Shown here: one piece after another, positions 7,114-9,478 of the stretch
How positions within the stretch are numbered: position 1 is the stretch's first letter
Layout: each line of letters opens with the position of its first letter
From: Lachnospiraceae bacterium
Lineage (GTDB): Bacteria > Bacillota > Clostridia > Lachnospirales > Lachnospiraceae
Reading direction: 5' to 3'
DNA: 9,478 bases
Assembly: GCA_900759225.1 (NCBI GenBank)
Contig: CAAEUM010000096.1
Coordinates: 1 to 9,478, forward strand
Position numbers and translations under genes: made by a program
Notes under the pieces: model-generated
Database searches by the model: none
Told to the model about the DNA's origin: nothing
What the model saw: only the letters and a program-made list of their open reading frames with translations

Positions 7114-8403
7114 ATGTTTGCCGATAGTGCAAAAGTATTTATTAAGTCAGGCAAGGGCGGAGACGGCCATGTTTCATTCCGGCGTGAGCTTTATGTCCCC
7201 AATGGAGGGCCTGACGGCGGCGACGGCGGAAAAGGCGGAGATGTTATTTTCCAGGTTGATACCGGCAAGAATACGCTGGTTGATTTCCGCCATGTCCGCA
7301 AATACGTGGCAAAAGATGGCCAGGAGGGCGGGAAACGCCGCTGCCATGGCGCAGATGCCCCGGATTTGATCGTTAAGGTTCCGGAGGGAACCGTCATTAA
7401 GGATTTTGAATCAGGAAAGGTTATTGCGGATATGTCCGGCGATCGTCAGAGAGAGGTCATTTTAAAAGGTGGCCGGGGCGGACAGGGCAACATGCATTAC
7501 GCTACCTCCACTATGCAGGTGCCGAAGTATGCACAGCCGGGGCAGCCGGGGCAGGAGCTCTGGGTACAGCTGGAATTAAAGGTTATTGCAGATGTAGGCC
7601 TTGTAGGCTTCCCAAATGTAGGGAAATCTACCCTTTTATCTGTTGTGAGCAATGCACGGCCGGAGATTGCCAATTACCACTTTACAACCTTGAATCCTCA
7701 TCTGGGAGTGGTAGATTTAGGGGATGGAGCCGGCTTTGTTATGGCGGATATCCCTGGCTTGATCGAGGGTGCTTCCGAGGGTGTTGGCCTGGGCCATTCC
7801 TTCTTAAAGCACATTGAGCGCACCAAGGTACTGGTACATGTAGTAGATGGCGCATCTGTAGAGGGAAGGGACCCTCTTGAGGACATTAAGACGATCAACC
7901 GGGAATTGGAGGCTTATAACCCTGAGCTCCTTGCAAGGCCCCAGGTGATCGCAGCCAACAAGATGGATGCCCTGTACTCAGAGGAGGATTCACAGGATAT
8001 TATAAGCAGGCTGAAGGCGGAGTTTGAGCCAAAGGGAATCCGGGTATTCCCGATCTCTGCTGTAAGCAGAACCGGTGTCAAGGAGCTTTTGTGGCATATC
8101 AATGAGCTTTTAAAGACTGTTGATGATACTCCGGTTATGTTTGAAAAAGAGTTTGAAATTGAATACCAGGGAGACAGAAGCCTTCCATACACTGTTTCCA
8201 GGGCAGATGACGGCGCCTTTGTTGTAGAAGGCCCGAGAATTGAAAAGATGCTTGGCTATACAAACCTTGATTCTGAGAAGGGCTTTGAATTCTTCCAGAA
8301 ATTTTTAAAGAATACGGGCATATTGTCTGATCTTGAGAAGGCGGGAATCGAGGAAGGCGATACCGTCCGCATGTATGGCCTGGAGTTTGACTATTATAAA
8401 TAA
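7114..8403 (+). CDS. obgE: GTPase Obg (ObgE/CgtA), ribosome assembly and stress GTPase
   Basis: The 429-residue product has the three Obg domains. The N-terminal glycine-rich Obg fold covers about residues 1-158 (GKGGDGHVSFRRE, GGPDGGDGGKGGDV). The GTPase domain has G1 GFPNVGKST at 165-173, G3 DIPG at 212-215 and G4 NKMD at 282-285, with SAV further on as the G5-like SA motif. The OCT C-terminal domain runs from about 350 to 429. Length matches Bacillus subtilis Obg (428). Obg binds the 50S subunit during late assembly and links growth to nucleotide levels. The start at 7114 follows AAGGAGG with good spacing. It is followed by yhbY after 70 bases, giving an operon of ribosome biogenesis genes. 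Confidence 0.98.
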   Translation: MFADSAKVFIKSGKGGDGHVSFRRELYVPNGGPDGGDGGKGGDVIFQVDTGKNTLVDFRHVRKYVAKDGQEGGKRRCHGADAPDLIVKVPEGTVIKDFESGKVIADMSGDRQREVILKGGRGGQGNMHYATSTMQVPKYAQPGQPGQELWVQLELKVIADVGLVGFPNVGKSTLLSVVSNARPEIANYHFTTLNPHLGVVDLGDGAGFVMADIPGLIEGASEGVGLGHSFLKHIERTKVLVHVVDGASVEGRDPLEDIKTINRELEAYNPELLARPQVIAANKMDALYSEEDSQDIISRLKAEFEPKGIRVFPISAVSRTGVKELLWHINELLKTVDDTPVMFEKEFEIEYQGDRSLPYTVSRADDGAFVVEGPRIEKMLGYTNLDSEKGFEFFQKFLKNTGILSDLEKAGIEEGDTVRMYGLEFDYYK

Positions 8404-8411
8404 ATTGTTTT

Positions 8412-8452
8412 CAGGCCGGGAGAATGCCTGTAAAGGGCAGGAACCCGTCCTG
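8412..8452 (+). repeat. Two small alternating hairpins between obgE and yhbY
   Basis: CAGGC 8412-8416 can pair with GCCTG 8426-8430, and CAGGA 8438-8442 with TCCTG 8448-8452. CCTG 8427-8430 could instead pair with CAGG 8438-8441, so the folds compete. Stems are only 4-5 bp and no T-run follows, so this is not a terminator. It may be chance or a minor RNA-processing site. Confidence 0.4.
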
Positions 8453-8473
8453 TACCACATAAAGGAGAACATT

Positions 8474-8767
8474 ATGACAAGTAAGCAGCGTTCCTATTTA
8501 AAGGGACTTGCCATGAACCTGGAGCCTGTATTCCAGATTGGCAAATCCAGCCTTACACCGGAAGTAACCGCAGCAGTGGAGGAGGTTCTGGAAGCAAGAG
8601 AGCTGGTAAAGATTACAGTATTAAAGAACTGCCTGGATGACGGCCGCTCCATTGCGGAGGTTCTTGCAGAGCGCACCCGTTCCCAGGTTGTACAGGTGAT
8701 CGGACGTAAGATCGTACTTTACCGTCCTGCAAAAGACCCTGCAAAGCGTAAAATTGTACTTCCGTAA
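8474..8767 (+). CDS. yhbY: YhbY/YqeI family RNA-binding protein (CRS1-YhbY domain)
   Basis: This 97-residue protein is a single CRS1/YhbY (CRM) domain, a KH-like fold found on pre-50S ribosomal particles. It begins MTSKQRSYLKGLAMNLEPVFQIGK and ends with QVIGRKIVLYRPAKDPAKRKIVLP, both typical. The conserved GKGG loop reads G23-K-S-S26 here, so the last glycine of GxxG is serine. I chose ATG 8474 because AAAGGAG lies about 6-7 bases upstream and the protein then has normal family length; an in-frame ATG at 8333 would fall inside obgE and add 47 unrelated residues. It probably shares a transcript with obgE. Confidence 0.95.
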   Translation: MTSKQRSYLKGLAMNLEPVFQIGKSSLTPEVTAAVEEVLEARELVKITVLKNCLDDGRSIAEVLAERTRSQVVQVIGRKIVLYRPAKDPAKRKIVLP

Positions 8768-8775
8768 ATAGATAG

Positions 8776-8827
8776 AGCGGGAAGCGGGCGGATGTCTGTT
8801 TTAAGCCTGCTGATTGTCCGCTTCGCT
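8776..8827 (+). terminator. Imperfect inverted repeat after yhbY, possible weak terminator
   Basis: AGCG (8776-8779) pairs with CGCT (8824-8827), and AAGCGG (8782-8787) with CCGCTT (8818-8823), with a GG bulge on the 5' side. The stem can extend by mainly G-U pairs (8788-8791 with 8814-8817). GCGGA 8788-8792 with TCCGC 8817-8821 is an alternative inner pairing. The sequence after it (ATTGGTTT) is only weakly T-rich, so termination would be inefficient at best. Confidence 0.35.
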
Positions 8828-8831
8828 ATTG

Positions 8832-8877
8832 GTTTACATAAAATTATTATGTAAACTTGAAGCTAATATGTAAACTT
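8832..8877 (+). repeat. GTTTACAT palindrome plus third direct half-site upstream of nadD
   Basis: GTTTACATAA (8832-8841) and TTATGTAAAC (8847-8856) form a perfect 10-bp inverted repeat around the 5-base centre AATTA. A further copy of the right half, ATGTAAACTT, occurs at 8868-8877 and repeats 8849-8858 exactly; including four flanking bases the match is 13 of 14. The third copy ends at the nadD ribosome binding site. This looks like an operator for a dimeric repressor or a pair of competing RNA hairpins. I could not assign a known regulator. Confidence 0.6.
8846..8874 (-). promoter_or_regulatory. Possible leftward promoter inside the repeat cluster
   Basis: On the minus strand TTTACA (8874 down to 8869) is followed after exactly 17 bases by CATAAT (8851 down to 8846). 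Each matches five of six consensus bases. It would drive transcription leftward from about 8839, antisense to the end of yhbY. No minus-strand gene is present there, so it may be a by-product of the AT-rich repeats. Confidence 0.3.
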
Positions 8878-8879
8878 AC

Positions 8880-8884
8880 AGGAG
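8880..8884 (+). promoter_or_regulatory. Ribosome binding site deciding the nadD start
   Basis: AGGAG lies 7 bases before ATG 8892 but only 1 base before the in-frame ATG 8886. The spacing favours 8892 as the start, giving MAKIGILGGTFDP. Confidence 0.75.
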
Positions 8885-8891
8885 AATGGAA

Positions 8892-9478
8892 ATGGCGAAA
8901 ATCGGAATCCTGGGCGGCACCTTTGACCCCATCCACAATGTACACTTAAAGCTGGGGCAGCAGGCCTATGAACAATTTCATTTGGATGAAGTATGGTTTA
9001 TGCCCTCCGGACATCCGCCTCACAAGACAGACCACAGGGTAACAGAGGGACAGCATCGCAGTCATATGGTGCAGCTGGCAATTTCTGGTAAACCCTGGTT
9101 TGTTTATTCTGATTTTGAGCAAAAACGCCAGGGCAATACCTATACGGCCCAGACTCTGACCCTGCTCCATAAAGCTTATCCGGAGCATTCTTTTTACTTT
9201 ATTGTAGGGGCAGATTCCCTGTATCAGATTGAACACTGGTTCCATCCGGAGCTGGTAATGAAACAGACTACTATCCTTGCGGCAGTAAGACCCTGGAATA
9301 CAGAGCACCGCAGCCTAAAGCAGCAGATTTCTTACCTGAAAGAGGTTTATGGCGCAAGGATTTATGAAATACAGTTTGACGAAAATGATTTATCCTCGGA
9401 AGAAATACGGCAGGCCATTGCGGAAGGTAAGGATGTTTCTTCCTATATCCCGGAGCCTGTGCTGACATATATTCGCCA
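8892..9478 (+). CDS. nadD: Nicotinate-nucleotide adenylyltransferase NadD, 3' end outside window
   Basis: The frame is open to the last base, giving 195 codons of a protein usually about 190-210 residues long, so little is missing. NadD transfers AMP from ATP to nicotinate mononucleotide, the penultimate step of NAD synthesis. Family marks are GGTFDPIH at 8-15, FMPSGHPPHK at about 37-46, GADSLYQIEHW in the middle and YIPEPVLTYI near the end. Two signature positions deviate: the nucleotidyltransferase HxGH reads H15-N-V17-H18, and the C-terminal SS(T/S)xIR reads S168-S-E170-E-I-R173. The start at 8892 is set by AGGAG spacing. It follows yhbY as in many Firmicutes, but a 124-base structured gap suggests separate control. 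Confidence 0.93.
   Translation, partial: MAKIGILGGTFDPIHNVHLKLGQQAYEQFHLDEVWFMPSGHPPHKTDHRVTEGQHRSHMVQLAISGKPWFVYSDFEQKRQGNTYTAQTLTLLHKAYPEHSFYFIVGADSLYQIEHWFHPELVMKQTTILAAVRPWNTEHRSLKQQISYLKEVYGARIYEIQFDENDLSSEEIRQAIAEGKDVSSYIPEPVLTYIR

Noticed and set aside
7013..7369. 118-codon + strand frame starting in the terminator
   Set aside because: It begins with TTG next to the terminator stem, overlaps obgE in another frame, and has a protein sequence with no family resemblance.
8333..8473. Longer yhbY starting inside obgE at 8333
   Set aside because: The extra residues are not related to the family, and a good ribosome binding site precedes ATG 8474.
8886..8891. ATG 8886 as the start of nadD
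   Set aside because: It lies only 1 base after AGGAG, too close for normal initiation; ATG 8892 has a 7-base spacing.
8946..9308. 120-codon open frame on the minus strand inside nadD
   Set aside because: It is antisense to an intact NadD frame. The NadD frame itself has no stop before the window end, which explains why the minus frame could look dominant.
1..9478. Mobile elements, CRISPR arrays, defence genes, tRNA or rRNA
   Set aside because: I saw no transposase, integrase, spaced repeat array, toxin-antitoxin pair or structural RNA gene, and genes fill nearly all of the window in one direction.

Overview
The window looks like a chromosomal housekeeping segment from an anaerobic Firmicute, most probably a Lachnospiraceae / Clostridium cluster XIVa relative. 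The reasons are the gene order (radical SAM protein, DUF2344 protein, RNase G, L21, Prp, L27, Obg, YhbY, NadD), an L27 with the Firmicute-type cleavable N-terminal extension, strong AGGAGG-type ribosome binding sites, and a base composition near half G+C by eye. No species can be named from this. Every gene I can support is on the + strand. I see no transposon, phage, CRISPR array, tRNA or rRNA.

Bases 1-3090 are a tight run of three genes. They are the 3' part of a B12-binding-type radical SAM protein (its start lies outside the window), a DUF2344 protein often found next to or fused with it, and a short ribonuclease G that overlaps the DUF2344 gene by 8 bases. Bases 3110-5920 hold trkA and trkH, a two-component potassium uptake system sitting between rng and rplU.

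Bases 5929-6362 hold a strong sigma-A-type promoter, a structured leader resembling the known L21 leader RNA, and rplU. Prp (a cysteine protease) and rpmA (L27) follow. Prp is expected to trim the L27 precursor, so protease and substrate are made from one transcript. A clear intrinsic terminator at 7018-7047 ends this unit.

Bases 7114-9478 carry obgE (ribosome assembly GTPase), yhbY (ribosome-associated RNA-binding protein) and the 5' part of nadD (NAD synthesis, cut by the window end). The 124 bases before nadD are the most structured non-coding part. They hold an imperfect hairpin, a 10-bp perfect palindrome, and a third copy of its half-site just before the nadD ribosome binding site.

I did not find a clearly novel multi-gene system. 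The points most worth a second look are the nadD upstream repeats, the altered signature motifs in NadD, the RNase G lacking the zinc-link region, and an in-frame Cys-containing extension after the radical SAM stop codon.
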